Part shown: positions 7,389-15,364 of the stretch, in pieces
Numbering within the stretch: the first letter of the stretch is position 1
Layout of the letters: the number at the start of each line of letters is the position of its first letter
From: Syntrophomonadaceae bacterium
GTDB taxonomy: Bacteria; Bacillota; Dethiobacteria; DTU022
Reading direction: 5' to 3'
DNA: 34,633 nucleotides
NCBI GenBank assembly: GCA_007121075.1
Contig: SKMK01000052.1
Coordinates: forward strand, 1-34,633
Position numbers and translations under genes: made by a program
Notes under the pieces: generated by a model
The model's input: only the letters and a program-made list of their open reading frames with translations
Told to the model about the DNA's origin: nothing
Databases searched by the model: none

Positions 7389-8463
7389 GATTGCCATAGT
7401 GGGTGGTGGACCGGCCGGTTTATCCGCGGCTTTGAGCGCTGTTCGCCAGGGAGCGGAAGTAATGCTTATCGACCGCGATCCCGCCCTGGGCGGGCAGCTG
7501 GTTAAGCAGACCCATATGTTTTTTGGATCCAGGAAAGAATATGCCGCTATCCGGGGCATTGACATTCCGGGCAAGCTGATGGCTGCCCTTGAAGAAGAGG
7601 GTCCAGAAAAATTCAAACCGCTGTTGGACACGACTGTTCTCGGCTATTATGACGATGGAGTGATCCTGGCTGATAAAGAAGAAGAACAGGCTATGCTGAT
7701 TAAACCCCAAAAAACGATCATTGCTACCGGTGCCGCTGAAAAAATGCTGCCTTTCCCGGGCAATGACCTGCCCGGCGTGTACGGTGCCGGGGCAGTGCAA
7801 ACCCTGATGAATGTGTACGGTATCAAGCCCGGTACAAGAGTTCTTATGATTGGAGCCGGTAATATCGGCCTTATTGTCAGTTACCAGCTTCTGCAGGCGG
7901 GGGTAGAAGTGGCAGCCATCATTGAAGGGGCACCCAAAATCGGCGGGTACCTGGTTCACGCCACCAAGGCCAGGAGGGCCGGGATCCCGATTAAAACTTC
8001 CCATACGATTAAGGAAGCTTACGGCAAGGACTCGGTTGAAGGGGCTCTGATCTGCAGCCTCGATGAAAACTGGTGTGCCATTCCCGGCAGTGATCTGGAC
8101 ATGAAGGTGGATGTGATCTGCCTGGCCGTTGGCCTGACTCCGCAAACCGAACTGCTGTGGCAGGCCGGGTGCGAACAAAAATATATACCGGAGCTGGGCG
8201 GGTATGTGCCCCTTCGCAATGAAAAAATGCAGACCAGCCTGCCTGATTTATACGTTGCCGGGGACGTGGCCTGTATAGAAGAAGCCGGTTCAGCCATGGT
8301 TGAAGGAAAAATTGCCGGCCTTTATGCAGCCGCCGACCTGGGTTATGCCGAAAAAGTCGAAGAACGCTACACTAGTTATTACCGGGAATTGGAAGAACTG
8401 CGGGCCGGTCCGACCGGCGCCAAAATCAGGCAGGGACTGTCCAGGCTTAATGGAGGTGTTTAG
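7375..8463 (+). CDS. FAD/NAD(P)-dependent oxidoreductase subunit (HcnB-like, lacking the C-terminal BFD domain)
   Basis: About 362 residues with two Rossmann folds. The FAD motif is GGGPAG near residues 9-14, a second dinucleotide motif is GAGNIG near 160, and VAGDVA before the C-terminus contacts FAD. I chose TTG 7375 because the AAGGAAGG-AAGGGG purine tract lies 8-14 bases upstream; GTG 7366 is an alternative. Usual HcnB/OoxA proteins are about 460 residues and end in a BFD-like 2Fe-2S domain. Here that domain is a separate gene (8963-9232). The protein should transfer electrons from the DAO-type subunit to NAD(P) or to the ferredoxin subunits, in the cytoplasm or at the membrane surface. 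Confidence 0.85.
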   Translation: MQKPEIAIVGGGPAGLSAALSAVRQGAEVMLIDRDPALGGQLVKQTHMFFGSRKEYAAIRGIDIPGKLMAALEEEGPEKFKPLLDTTVLGYYDDGVILADKEEEQAMLIKPQKTIIATGAAEKMLPFPGNDLPGVYGAGAVQTLMNVYGIKPGTRVLMIGAGNIGLIVSYQLLQAGVEVAAIIEGAPKIGGYLVHATKARRAGIPIKTSHTIKEAYGKDSVEGALICSLDENWCAIPGSDLDMKVDVICLAVGLTPQTELLWQAGCEQKYIPELGGYVPLRNEKMQTSLPDLYVAGDVACIEEAGSAMVEGKIAGLYAAADLGYAEKVEERYTSYYRELEELRAGPTGAKIRQGLSRLNGGV

Positions 8464-8465
8464 AA

Positions 8466-8960
8466 ATGCTGGAAAAAACGGGCGTTCCCGATCCAGAACA
8501 GGTAAAAGATATTACCCCATCGGAGGAACGGCTTCAGAAAGGGCCGGTTGTCATAGTGGAATGCTTTCAAAATATTCCCTGCGACCCCTGCCGCCACGCT
8601 TGCCGGCAGGGAGCGATTAAAGAATTTGAGGATATAAACGATCTTCCCGAAGTTGATCATGACCTGTGTAACGGGTGCGGACTTTGCATTAGCGAATGCC
8701 CCGGTTTGGCCATTTTTGTAATAGATGCCACCTACAGTGAAGAAGAAGGTTTGGTTAAAATGCCCTATGAGTATTTGCCCCTTCCTGAAGAAAATGAAGA
8801 GGTGACCGGGACGGATACAGAAGGCCGCCCGATATGCAGCGCCCGGGTAATTAAAGTCCAGAACGCAAAAGCCCTGGACCGTACTCCCGTGGTGACGCTG
8901 GCCGTACCCAGGCAGCATCTGATGAAGGTCCGCAGTTTTGTTAGAAAAGGCGGTGAGTAA
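8466..8960 (+). CDS. ferredoxin-type protein with two [4Fe-4S] clusters
   Basis: A 164-residue protein with Cys33/39/42/46 (variant spacing, ECFQNIPCDPCRHAC) and Cys68/71/74/78 (CNGCGLCISEC). These fit two 4Fe-4S clusters. Residues after 85 form a Cys-poor domain with an acidic linker and one Cys (ICSARV). GGAGG at 8452-8456 is nine bases upstream of ATG, and the gene starts three bases after the preceding stop. Such subunits occur in clostridial versions of hydroxyproline or amino-acid dehydrogenase clusters. They may let the flavoenzyme deliver electrons to low-potential carriers rather than to oxygen or quinone. Confidence 0.82.
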   Translation: MLEKTGVPDPEQVKDITPSEERLQKGPVVIVECFQNIPCDPCRHACRQGAIKEFEDINDLPEVDHDLCNGCGLCISECPGLAIFVIDATYSEEEGLVKMPYEYLPLPEENEEVTGTDTEGRPICSARVIKVQNAKALDRTPVVTLAVPRQHLMKVRSFVRKGGE

Positions 8961-8962
8961 AG

Positions 8963-9232
8963 ATGGAAGAAAATACTATTATCTGCCGTTGTGAAGATTT
9001 AACCCTGGCTGATATTCGGGCAACAATCAAAAAGGGGTTTCACAATCCCCAGGAAATTAAGCGCCTGACCCGCTGCGGGATGGGGCCCTGCCAGGGCAGC
9101 ACTTGCCGGGAACTGCTTTTAAAAGAAGTGGCTTCGGCAACCGGTAAAAATGTAGGAGACCTGGAGATGACTACATTCCGTCCACCGAACAAACCGATAA
9201 AAGTTAAAAGTATTATGATGGGGGTTGAGTAG
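8963..9232 (+). CDS. BFD-like [2Fe-2S]-binding protein
   Basis: An 89-residue protein with the bacterioferritin-associated-ferredoxin-like fold. Cysteines lie at 8 and 10 (CRCEDLT) and at 38, 43 and 48 (CGMGPCQGSTC). It corresponds to the C-terminal domain of HcnB/opine-oxidase alpha subunits, here encoded separately. The gene lies two bases after the ferredoxin gene and one base before the DAO-type flavoprotein, so it is part of one tightly packed operon. Confidence 0.85.
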   Translation: MEENTIICRCEDLTLADIRATIKKGFHNPQEIKRLTRCGMGPCQGSTCRELLLKEVASATGKNVGDLEMTTFRPPNKPIKVKSIMMGVE

Positions 9233-9233
9233 G

Positions 9234-10391
9234 ATGAAACCTAAAGCAGAAGCAGTGATCATCGGTGGCGGTGTACACGGATGCAGTATTGCCTACCATA
9301 TGGCTAAAAAAGGATGGAAAAACATCGTTCTTCTGGAGAAAGGCACCCTGGCCTGCGGTGCTACCGGCCGCAGCGTGGCGGGTATCCGGCACCAGTTTGG
9401 CACCGAGATCAATATCCGCCTGGCCAAAGAAAGCGTCAGGCGAATGGAACGGTTGGAAGAAGAACTTGATTATGACGGCAGTATAGAATTAATGCAAAAG
9501 GGCTACCTGATGCTGGCCTACAGCGAGGAAGAACTTGATCTTTTTAACTGCAACCGGGACCTGCAAAAGAAGATCGATCCCGAAAACCTGACTGAAATTC
9601 TCACCCCGGAGCAGGCGGCGGAGCTGGTTCCTGGTCTGAACCTGGAAGGCCTGTACGGGGTTTCTTATAACTGCCGGGACGGGCACGCCAGTCCTTTCCA
9701 CGTTACTCAGGCTTATGCCGATGCGGCCACCCGGCTGGGTGTGAATATCCGGACCGGGGTGGAAGTAGCCGAGGTTAAAAAAGAAGGAAACCGGGTTACC
9801 GGTGTGGTGACTACCGGGGGCGAGGAAATTAGCACTCCCGTAGTAATTGCCGCAGCGGGGGCTTATACAAAAACCTTCGGCGAGCAGGTCGGGCTTGATA
9901 TTCCGGTTACTCCCGAACGCCACCAGGTTGCTGTCACCGAGCCTTTAGAAATGATTTTAGGCATCATGGTTATCTCTTTTGCCCACGGGTCCTATTTTAA
10001 GCAGACCCCGCACGGCAGCCTGCTGCTGGGAGTTGGCGATCCCGAGCACGAAGTAAAAGATTTTAATGAGCGCCCCAGCTGGCAGTTTTTATTTGATATG
10101 GTTAAAAAGACCACGTTCCACTGGCCGGCCCTGCGGGAAGCCAATATTATTCGGCAGTGGGCAGGATTGTATGACATGACCCCGGACTCACAGGGGATCG
10201 TTGGGAAGACTGCCGTGGATGGGTTTTACTTAGACCTGGGCTGGAGCGGTCACGGCTTTCAGCTTGCACCCGCCATCGGGCAGGTTATGGCCGAGATCGT
10301 GTCCGGTGAAACACCGTTCATCGATGTCGGCTGCATGTGCCTGGAACGGTTCGAGCGCGGAGAGCTAATCCCCGAGCCGGCCTGCGTATAA
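9234..10391 (+). CDS. FAD-dependent amino-acid dehydrogenase, DAO family (HcnC/SoxB-like catalytic subunit)
   Basis: A 385-residue flavoprotein of the glycine/D-amino-acid oxidase (DAO) family. The FAD-binding GGGVHGCSIAYHMAKKG motif lies at about residues 10-26, with the family's ATGRSVAGIRHQF stretch near 45 and the C-terminal LGWSGHGFQLAPAIG FAD motif near 340. ATG 9234 is preferred over TTG 9225 because GGGGG (9220-9224) sits nine bases upstream. It should oxidise an amino or imino acid to an imine and then a 2-oxoacid, passing electrons to the partner iron-sulfur subunits. With a racemase-like gene next door, a D-amino acid is one option, but an N-substituted or L-amino acid cannot be excluded. 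Confidence 0.85.
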   Translation: MKPKAEAVIIGGGVHGCSIAYHMAKKGWKNIVLLEKGTLACGATGRSVAGIRHQFGTEINIRLAKESVRRMERLEEELDYDGSIELMQKGYLMLAYSEEELDLFNCNRDLQKKIDPENLTEILTPEQAAELVPGLNLEGLYGVSYNCRDGHASPFHVTQAYADAATRLGVNIRTGVEVAEVKKEGNRVTGVVTTGGEEISTPVVIAAAGAYTKTFGEQVGLDIPVTPERHQVAVTEPLEMILGIMVISFAHGSYFKQTPHGSLLLGVGDPEHEVKDFNERPSWQFLFDMVKKTTFHWPALREANIIRQWAGLYDMTPDSQGIVGKTAVDGFYLDLGWSGHGFQLAPAIGQVMAEIVSGETPFIDVGCMCLERFERGELIPEPACV

Positions 10392-10400
10392 AAAGGGAGA

Positions 10401-11198
10401 GTGATCGCGATTAATATTTACGGTGAAGAAAGAGAATTCGGGTATTTGTCGAACAGTAACGACAGCAGAGTGATCCGGATGAAGAGAGGCCAGAATTATG
10501 CCGGTTACTCGGTGGGGATCCTGCATATCGATGATGTTTACTATCCGCTCTTACCAGGCAATGTAGTTAATGCCTGCAGCTACGATTTTCCCGTTAAAAT
10601 GAAAGCTGTTCCCAACCTGGATATTCCCGGCCTGCTCAGCGGAGATCCTGCGCTGGGTGAACCGATTGTCAGGGCGGCCATCGAGCTCGAAAAGGAGGGG
10701 ATCAGGGCCATTTCGGGAGCCTGCGGCTTCTTCGGGTTTTTTCAGAAACAGGTGGCTGCAGCGGTTGATGTGCCGGTGAGCATGTCGAGCCTGGTGCAGA
10801 CCTCCTGGATAAAAACTACCTTGAAACCCGGCCAGAAAATCGGAGTGTTAACTGCCGAGCTGGCTTCAATAAATGATCGGCTGCTGGAAAGCTGTTACAT
10901 TGATGATCCCGGATTACTGGTCATTGAAGATTTAAGGCACGGCCCTCATTTTTCGGCCATTCTGGAAGGCAGGGGCAGTTTTGATAACGGGGAAGTAAAG
11001 AAAGAGGTTACTTCAAAAGCCGTCGATATGGTAAAGGAAAACAGCGATATTGGGGCAATCCTCCTTGAATGCAGTGATATGCCTCCTTATGCAGCTTATG
11101 TTCAGAGGGCAGTCGGCCTGCCGGTATTTGATTTCATAACCATGATCAGGTGGCTCCATTATGCGACAACCCAGAGGCCTTACTCAGGCCATATTTAG
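10401..11198 (+). CDS. Asp/Glu/hydantoin racemase-superfamily protein
   Basis: A 265-residue protein of the two-cysteine racemase superfamily. The two catalytic cysteine positions are Cys108 (SGACGFF) and Cys224 (LLECSDMPPY), as expected for a cofactor-independent racemase or isomerase. The nearest class seems to be the uncharacterised Asp/Glu-racemase-like proteins rather than MurI. Placed directly after the DAO-type subunit, it may interconvert the L and D forms of the substrate. The start is odd: the GGGAGA purine tract abuts GTG 10401 without a spacer. An ATT at 10410 in the same frame would have normal spacing, so the exact start is uncertain. Confidence 0.75.
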   Translation: MIAINIYGEEREFGYLSNSNDSRVIRMKRGQNYAGYSVGILHIDDVYYPLLPGNVVNACSYDFPVKMKAVPNLDIPGLLSGDPALGEPIVRAAIELEKEGIRAISGACGFFGFFQKQVAAAVDVPVSMSSLVQTSWIKTTLKPGQKIGVLTAELASINDRLLESCYIDDPGLLVIEDLRHGPHFSAILEGRGSFDNGEVKKEVTSKAVDMVKENSDIGAILLECSDMPPYAAYVQRAVGLPVFDFITMIRWLHYATTQRPYSGHI

Positions 11199-11230
11199 AA
11201 AGCGCTTATGCATGGACAGCGAGGTGCTTT

Positions 11231-12001
11231 ATGCCCAAAAAAAAGACTGACAACGCCCATATCAAATCTGTCCTTAAGACTCTCGAAGTGCTGGAACAGT
11301 TTATAGACAACAATCAAGAAAAAGGCATCCATGAATTAAGCGCATCAACCGGTATTCCGGTAAGCACGATGCAGAGATTGGTCAATACGCTGGAAGCAAA
11401 AGGTTACTTGATGCAAAATCCCCGCTCCCACAAATACCGCCTCGGTTTAACTTTGTACCATCTCTATAAAAGTTTTTCTCAGACCTTTCACTGGGTTGAC
11501 GAGGCCAGGCAGTACATGAGTTACCTGGTTCAGAAACACGGTGAAACCATTAATATGGCTTACCTTGAAGGCAAGAATATTGTTTATTTAACCAAGGTTG
11601 ATTCACCTCATATCCTGCGGCCGTCATTCAGTATCGGAACCCGTTATCCTGCGTTTTGCACTTCGCTGGGGAAATGTCTGCTGGCTTATCAGCCGGAAGA
11701 ATCCGTTCGGTTAATTTATACCAATAATCAGCTTGAACAATTGACGGAAAAAACCAAAACTTCAATTGAAGAAATCCTTGAAGAACTGAGGGAGGTACGC
11801 CGGCAGGGTTATGCAGTTGATAATGAAGAGTTCCAGGAAGGCTTGAGGTGTCTTGCCGTGCCAATCAGCAACAGGGACAAAGTGGTGGTAGCTTCAATGA
11901 GTGTAACTGCGCCCACTACCAGGATGCCGCTGGATCGATTGTATACTATAAAAGACGATATGCTTGGCACAGCTTCGGAACTTTCTTCGCTTATTGTTTA
12001 G
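11231..12001 (+). CDS. IclR-family transcriptional regulator
   Basis: A 256-residue regulator. The N-terminal winged helix-turn-helix covers residues about 10-70 (GIHELSASTGIPVSTMQRLVNTLEAKGYL is the recognition region, given here as a family match). The C-terminal IclR effector domain covers about 80-250, with the typical FSIGTRYPAFCTSLGKCLLA segment. ATG 11231 follows GAGGTG at 11221-11226. It starts 32 bases after the racemase-like gene on the same strand, so it may be autoregulated with the operon or control the downstream oxidoreductase genes. IclR proteins commonly sense catabolic intermediates. Confidence 0.9.
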   Translation: MPKKKTDNAHIKSVLKTLEVLEQFIDNNQEKGIHELSASTGIPVSTMQRLVNTLEAKGYLMQNPRSHKYRLGLTLYHLYKSFSQTFHWVDEARQYMSYLVQKHGETINMAYLEGKNIVYLTKVDSPHILRPSFSIGTRYPAFCTSLGKCLLAYQPEESVRLIYTNNQLEQLTEKTKTSIEEILEELREVRRQGYAVDNEEFQEGLRCLAVPISNRDKVVVASMSVTAPTTRMPLDRLYTIKDDMLGTASELSSLIV

Positions 12002-12349
12002 CTGCAGCAAGTTGCAGCTCCTGGCCTTCCCTTCATAAACAGCTGGAACAGGGCTTTATTGTTTCATGTAAAAAAACATAAAGATCAAGAATGAACATAT
12101 ACTAAGGCTGCTTCTGGAGCCACGTAAAAAAGTGACCCCGGTGGAAGAGGTCGACCTATTAATATAAGGTAATTGTAGTGGCAAAATGTACATCTGCGCG
12201 ATAAAAAGCCCTTTTATTATGCGGCTTGTCAAAGATCAAGCGTCAAACCCAGAAAAATAATTTTTTGAAGGAATATAATCAGCTGTATAGAAGTGAATAC
12301 TTGAAACCAGAATACTAAATTCCATGATTCGGAATTGGAGGCTCTTGGG
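12002..12349. other. intergenic region between the IclR gene and the oxidoreductase operon
   Basis: A 6-bp hairpin (GCTGCA at 12001-12006, TGCAGC at 12013-12018) directly at the IclR stop has no T tract. A TATAAT at 12274-12279 lacks a clear -35 box. No gene and no good sigma-54 promoter are seen. A promoter for the next operon is likely somewhere in the region, but I cannot place it. Confidence 0.35.
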
Positions 12350-12919
12350 TTGAAGGAGATCAGGATTCATGGTCGAGGCGGCCAGGGTTCCGTGGTAACT
12401 GCTGAGCTGTTAGCGATTGCCGCTTTTAAAGACGGAAAATACAGCCAGGCTTTCCCTTATCTTGGCGGAGGCGGCGAACGCCGCGGAGCGCCGGTCCAGG
12501 CTTTTTGCCGGATCGATCAAGAACCGATCCGGCTAAAATGCCAGATTACCGAACCCAACAATTTAATAATCCAGGATGCCGGATTAATAGAACTTGTGGA
12601 TCTTTTCAAGGGGCTGAAGCCGGGTAGCCCGGTTCTCATAAACAGCCCTGATTCCCCTGAAAGGTTAGGCTTTAATGACTCCGAATTCATGGTTTACACC
12701 TTCCCCGCAACCGAAGTAGCCCTGGAGGTATTCCAAAAACCGCTTGTGAATACGGCCATGATTGGAGCTTTTGCCGTTTTATCCGGAGATCTTAACTTAG
12801 AGGCCCTAAGCAGGGCTATCGAACAAAAATTTCCCGGTGTAACCGGTCGAAATAATATCAAAGCCATGAAAAAGGCTGCTGCCCTGGCCCGCGAGAGATT
12901 TGGGGTGATGAAGGCATGA
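12350..12919 (+). CDS. 2-oxoacid:ferredoxin oxidoreductase, gamma subunit
   Basis: A 189-residue gamma subunit of the pyruvate/2-oxoisovalerate:ferredoxin oxidoreductase family. The N-terminal GRGGQGSVVTAELLA motif and the QAFPYLGGGGERRGAPVQAF stretch near residues 38-57 are diagnostic. The TTG start at 12350 follows GGAGG at 12337-12341 by eight bases; an earlier in-frame TTG at 12335 overlaps this ribosome site and is rejected. Its end overlaps the delta gene by four bases (ATGA). The gene order gamma-delta-alpha-beta matches the four-subunit archaeal/clostridial enzyme, which oxidises a 2-oxoacid and CoA to acyl-CoA, CO2 and reduced ferredoxin. Confidence 0.92.
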   Translation: MKEIRIHGRGGQGSVVTAELLAIAAFKDGKYSQAFPYLGGGGERRGAPVQAFCRIDQEPIRLKCQITEPNNLIIQDAGLIELVDLFKGLKPGSPVLINSPDSPERLGFNDSEFMVYTFPATEVALEVFQKPLVNTAMIGAFAVLSGDLNLEALSRAIEQKFPGVTGRNNIKAMKKAAALARERFGVMKA

Positions 12920-13176
12920 AACTAAATATTGGAGGCATTACCGAGGCAGGGCAATCTAAGAAAAACCTGACCGGGAGCTGGAGATATCAAATACCGGTTA
13001 TTGATCAGGATAAATGCAACGGCTGTGGTATATGTGAGCTGTTTTGCCCTGACAGCTGCATTGATATCAATAACGGCCGGGCCGTGATTGACGATACTTA
13101 CTGCAAGGGATGCGGCATCTGTGTAAAAGAATGTTCCCGCGATGCTATTGTCATGCAGCCGGAAGGTGATGGGTAA
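12916..13176 (+). CDS. 2-oxoacid:ferredoxin oxidoreductase, delta (ferredoxin) subunit
   Basis: An 86-residue subunit with two 4Fe-4S motifs: Cys34/37/40/44 (CNGCGICELFCP) and Cys63/66/69/73 (CKGCGICVKEC, followed by Ser instead of the usual Pro). It relays electrons from the thiamine-diphosphate site to external ferredoxin. It is translationally coupled to the gamma gene and separated by two bases from the alpha gene. Confidence 0.92.
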   Translation: MKLNIGGITEAGQSKKNLTGSWRYQIPVIDQDKCNGCGICELFCPDSCIDINNGRAVIDDTYCKGCGICVKECSRDAIVMQPEGDG

Positions 13177-13178
13177 AG

Positions 13179-14378
13179 ATGAGCAAATATCCGGTAAAAA
13201 ACCGGGAAATAATGCAGGGCTCTATTGCCGTCGCCGAAACGATTGGTGCCTTGGAACCAGGGGTGATCGGAGTTTATCCGATTACACCGCAAACTCATAT
13301 CGTAGAACACCTGGCCAGGCTGGTGGCCAACGGTGCCATTAACAGCAGGTATATAAATGCAGATTCCGAGTTTTCCGCTGCTTCGATTTTGTACGGCGCC
13401 GCTTCAGCCGGGGTTAGAAGTTACAGCGCCTCTTCTTCACAGGGCCTGCTTTTAATGACGGAAGTTATTTTTAACATGGCCGGCACCAGGCTGCCGGGGG
13501 TTTTTTCGGCGGTTAATCGTTCTCTTTCTCCCCCGATTAACATCCAGGTCGACCACCAGGATACTATGACCCTGAGGGACTCGGGCCTGATCCAGATTTA
13601 CGTTGAAAACATCCAGGAAGCCGTTGATACGCATGTTCAGATCTACCGGATCGCCGAAGACAGGGAGGTTCTTCTCCCGGCCATGGTTTGCATGGACGGG
13701 TGGATCATCAGCCATGCCTATGAGCCGGTGACCCTGTGGCAGGAAGATGCGGTCAAAGAGTTTGCCGGTTCTTATGATCCGCCTTTCAAGGTTGATCCCA
13801 GGAAACCTCTTACTTATGGGGCCTTGACCGATGATGACAAGATCACCGAATTTAAATATATGGTCGACAGCGCCCTTTGCCGGACCGAGAATAAAATCGT
13901 CCAGGCTGCGGAGCTGTTCAGGGAGGAATTTGGCAACTTTCACGGCGATGTGGTTGAAAAATATTATACCGATGACGCCAAAATTATTATTGTGGCCATG
14001 GGTTCAGTGGTGGGCACTATTAAAGAAGCGGTTGACAGGATGCGGGCCGGTGGGAAAAAGGTGGGCCTGCTCAAGATCAGATCTTTCAGGCCTTTTCCGG
14101 CGGCTGCAGTAAGGGAGCTTTTAAGTGGTGCTGAAATGGCCATAGTTGTAGACCGGAGTTTTTCAGCCAGTGCCGGCGGAATCCTTGGCAGTGAAATAAA
14201 AGCAAACCTGTATCATCAAAACGGACCCGTTCTTTTTAATTATATTGCCGGTATCGGCGGCAGGGAACTATATCCTCATAGCATCATGGAAATCGTCCAG
14301 GAAAGTGAAACCGCTTTCTCTAAAGATTGTGTTCCGGACGGGGCCGTATTTTTTAATTTAAACGAAGAACTACTTTAA
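13179..14378 (+). CDS. 2-oxoacid:ferredoxin oxidoreductase, alpha subunit
   Basis: A 399-residue alpha subunit. The N-terminal transketolase-type pyrimidine-binding domain has YPITPQTHIVEHLA near residue 30, the NADSEFSAASI catalytic region near 60 and the DHQDTMTLRDSGLIQIYVEN stretch near 125. The C-terminal 'domain II' has GSVVGTIKEAVD near 270. The residues resemble PorA and VorB about equally, so pyruvate cannot be excluded. The neighbouring Leu/Val/Phe dehydrogenase favours a branched-chain or similar 2-oxoacid, as an inference. It is in an operon with the other three subunits. Confidence 0.92.
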   Translation: MSKYPVKNREIMQGSIAVAETIGALEPGVIGVYPITPQTHIVEHLARLVANGAINSRYINADSEFSAASILYGAASAGVRSYSASSSQGLLLMTEVIFNMAGTRLPGVFSAVNRSLSPPINIQVDHQDTMTLRDSGLIQIYVENIQEAVDTHVQIYRIAEDREVLLPAMVCMDGWIISHAYEPVTLWQEDAVKEFAGSYDPPFKVDPRKPLTYGALTDDDKITEFKYMVDSALCRTENKIVQAAELFREEFGNFHGDVVEKYYTDDAKIIIVAMGSVVGTIKEAVDRMRAGGKKVGLLKIRSFRPFPAAAVRELLSGAEMAIVVDRSFSASAGGILGSEIKANLYHQNGPVLFNYIAGIGGRELYPHSIMEIVQESETAFSKDCVPDGAVFFNLNEELL

Positions 14379-14401
14379 TCATGTTCTGCAGGAGGAGTTA
14401 A

Positions 14402-15292
14402 ATGAAAGGATTAGCCAGAGAAAATTACCTGGCACCGGGACACAATGCCTGTCCGGGGTGCGGTGTTTCCATCGCCGTCAGGCTGATCCTGAGGGCTATT
14501 GGAAACAATGTCATCGTGGTCAGCCCTACCGGGTGCCTGGAGACATTTACTTCGCCCTACGGCATGTCGGCCTGGGAAGTGCCCTGGGTCCATTCGCTCT
14601 TTGAGAATGCACCCGCCGTGGCCAGCGGTATTGAGGCCGCTCTGCAGTATAAAGGCAATCCAGATACACAGGTAGTTGTCATAGGCGGAGATGGAGCCAC
14701 CTTTGATATTGGCCTCGGTTCACTTTCGGGGATGCTGGAACGTAACCATAATATTTTATATATCTGTTATGACAATGAAGCCTACATGAACACCGGTATC
14801 CAGCGCAGCAGCGCTACTCCCATGGGAGCCTCTACCTCCACCACCCCGGTTGGTTCCAAGTCATACGGGGAGGCCCTGCCGAAAAAAAATATGCTTACTT
14901 TTGCCCTGGCCCACAATATCGAGTACGTAGCCAGCGCTGCCATAGCCTATCCCCGGGATTTGATGAACAAGGTTAAGCGGGGGCTGGATCTGAAAGGTGC
15001 GGCCTACCTCCACGTGATTACTCCCTGCACACTGGGTTGGGGATTTGAACCCGATGAAACTATAGAGCTGAGCCGCCTTGGAGTGCAGGCCGGGATTTTC
15101 CCCCTGGTAGAATATGAAAATGGTGAGCTTACCAGGGTGCGCAAAATAAAAGAATTGAAACCGGTCAAAGAGTACCTGGGCTCCCAGAAACGTTTTTCCC
15201 ACCTGGAAGAAGCTGAGTATGAAAATGTAAAAGAATCAATAAAAGAGATTGTCAGGCAGAATGTTAAAAAGTACGGACTTTTGGAGCGTTAG
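14402..15292 (+). CDS. 2-oxoacid:ferredoxin oxidoreductase, beta (TPP-binding) subunit
   Basis: A 296-residue beta subunit. CPGCG (near residue 18) and a Cys in SPTGCLE (near 44) supply cluster ligands of the PorB type. The thiamine-diphosphate motif is GGDGATFDIG near 99-108, closing with YDNEAYMNTGIQRS around 126-139. AGGAGT just upstream of ATG 14402 provides the ribosome site. It is the last subunit of the oxidoreductase; a 72-base gap separates it from the amino-acid dehydrogenase. Confidence 0.93.
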   Translation: MKGLARENYLAPGHNACPGCGVSIAVRLILRAIGNNVIVVSPTGCLETFTSPYGMSAWEVPWVHSLFENAPAVASGIEAALQYKGNPDTQVVVIGGDGATFDIGLGSLSGMLERNHNILYICYDNEAYMNTGIQRSSATPMGASTSTTPVGSKSYGEALPKKNMLTFALAHNIEYVASAAIAYPRDLMNKVKRGLDLKGAAYLHVITPCTLGWGFEPDETIELSRLGVQAGIFPLVEYENGELTRVRKIKELKPVKEYLGSQKRFSHLEEAEYENVKESIKEIVRQNVKKYGLLER

Positions 15293-15364
15293 GGCCCGGT
15301 TGGAACAGGTAGAATCTGATTACCGGTTTTATTGAATATTAGTACTGGTAAGGAGTGTGCGGTA

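Noticed and set aside
12269-12284. GG-N10-GC spacing (AAGGAATATAATCAGC) before the 2-oxoacid oxidoreductase genes, as a sigma-54 promoter.
   Set aside because: Only the GG and GC positions match; the TGGCA and TTGC context is absent.
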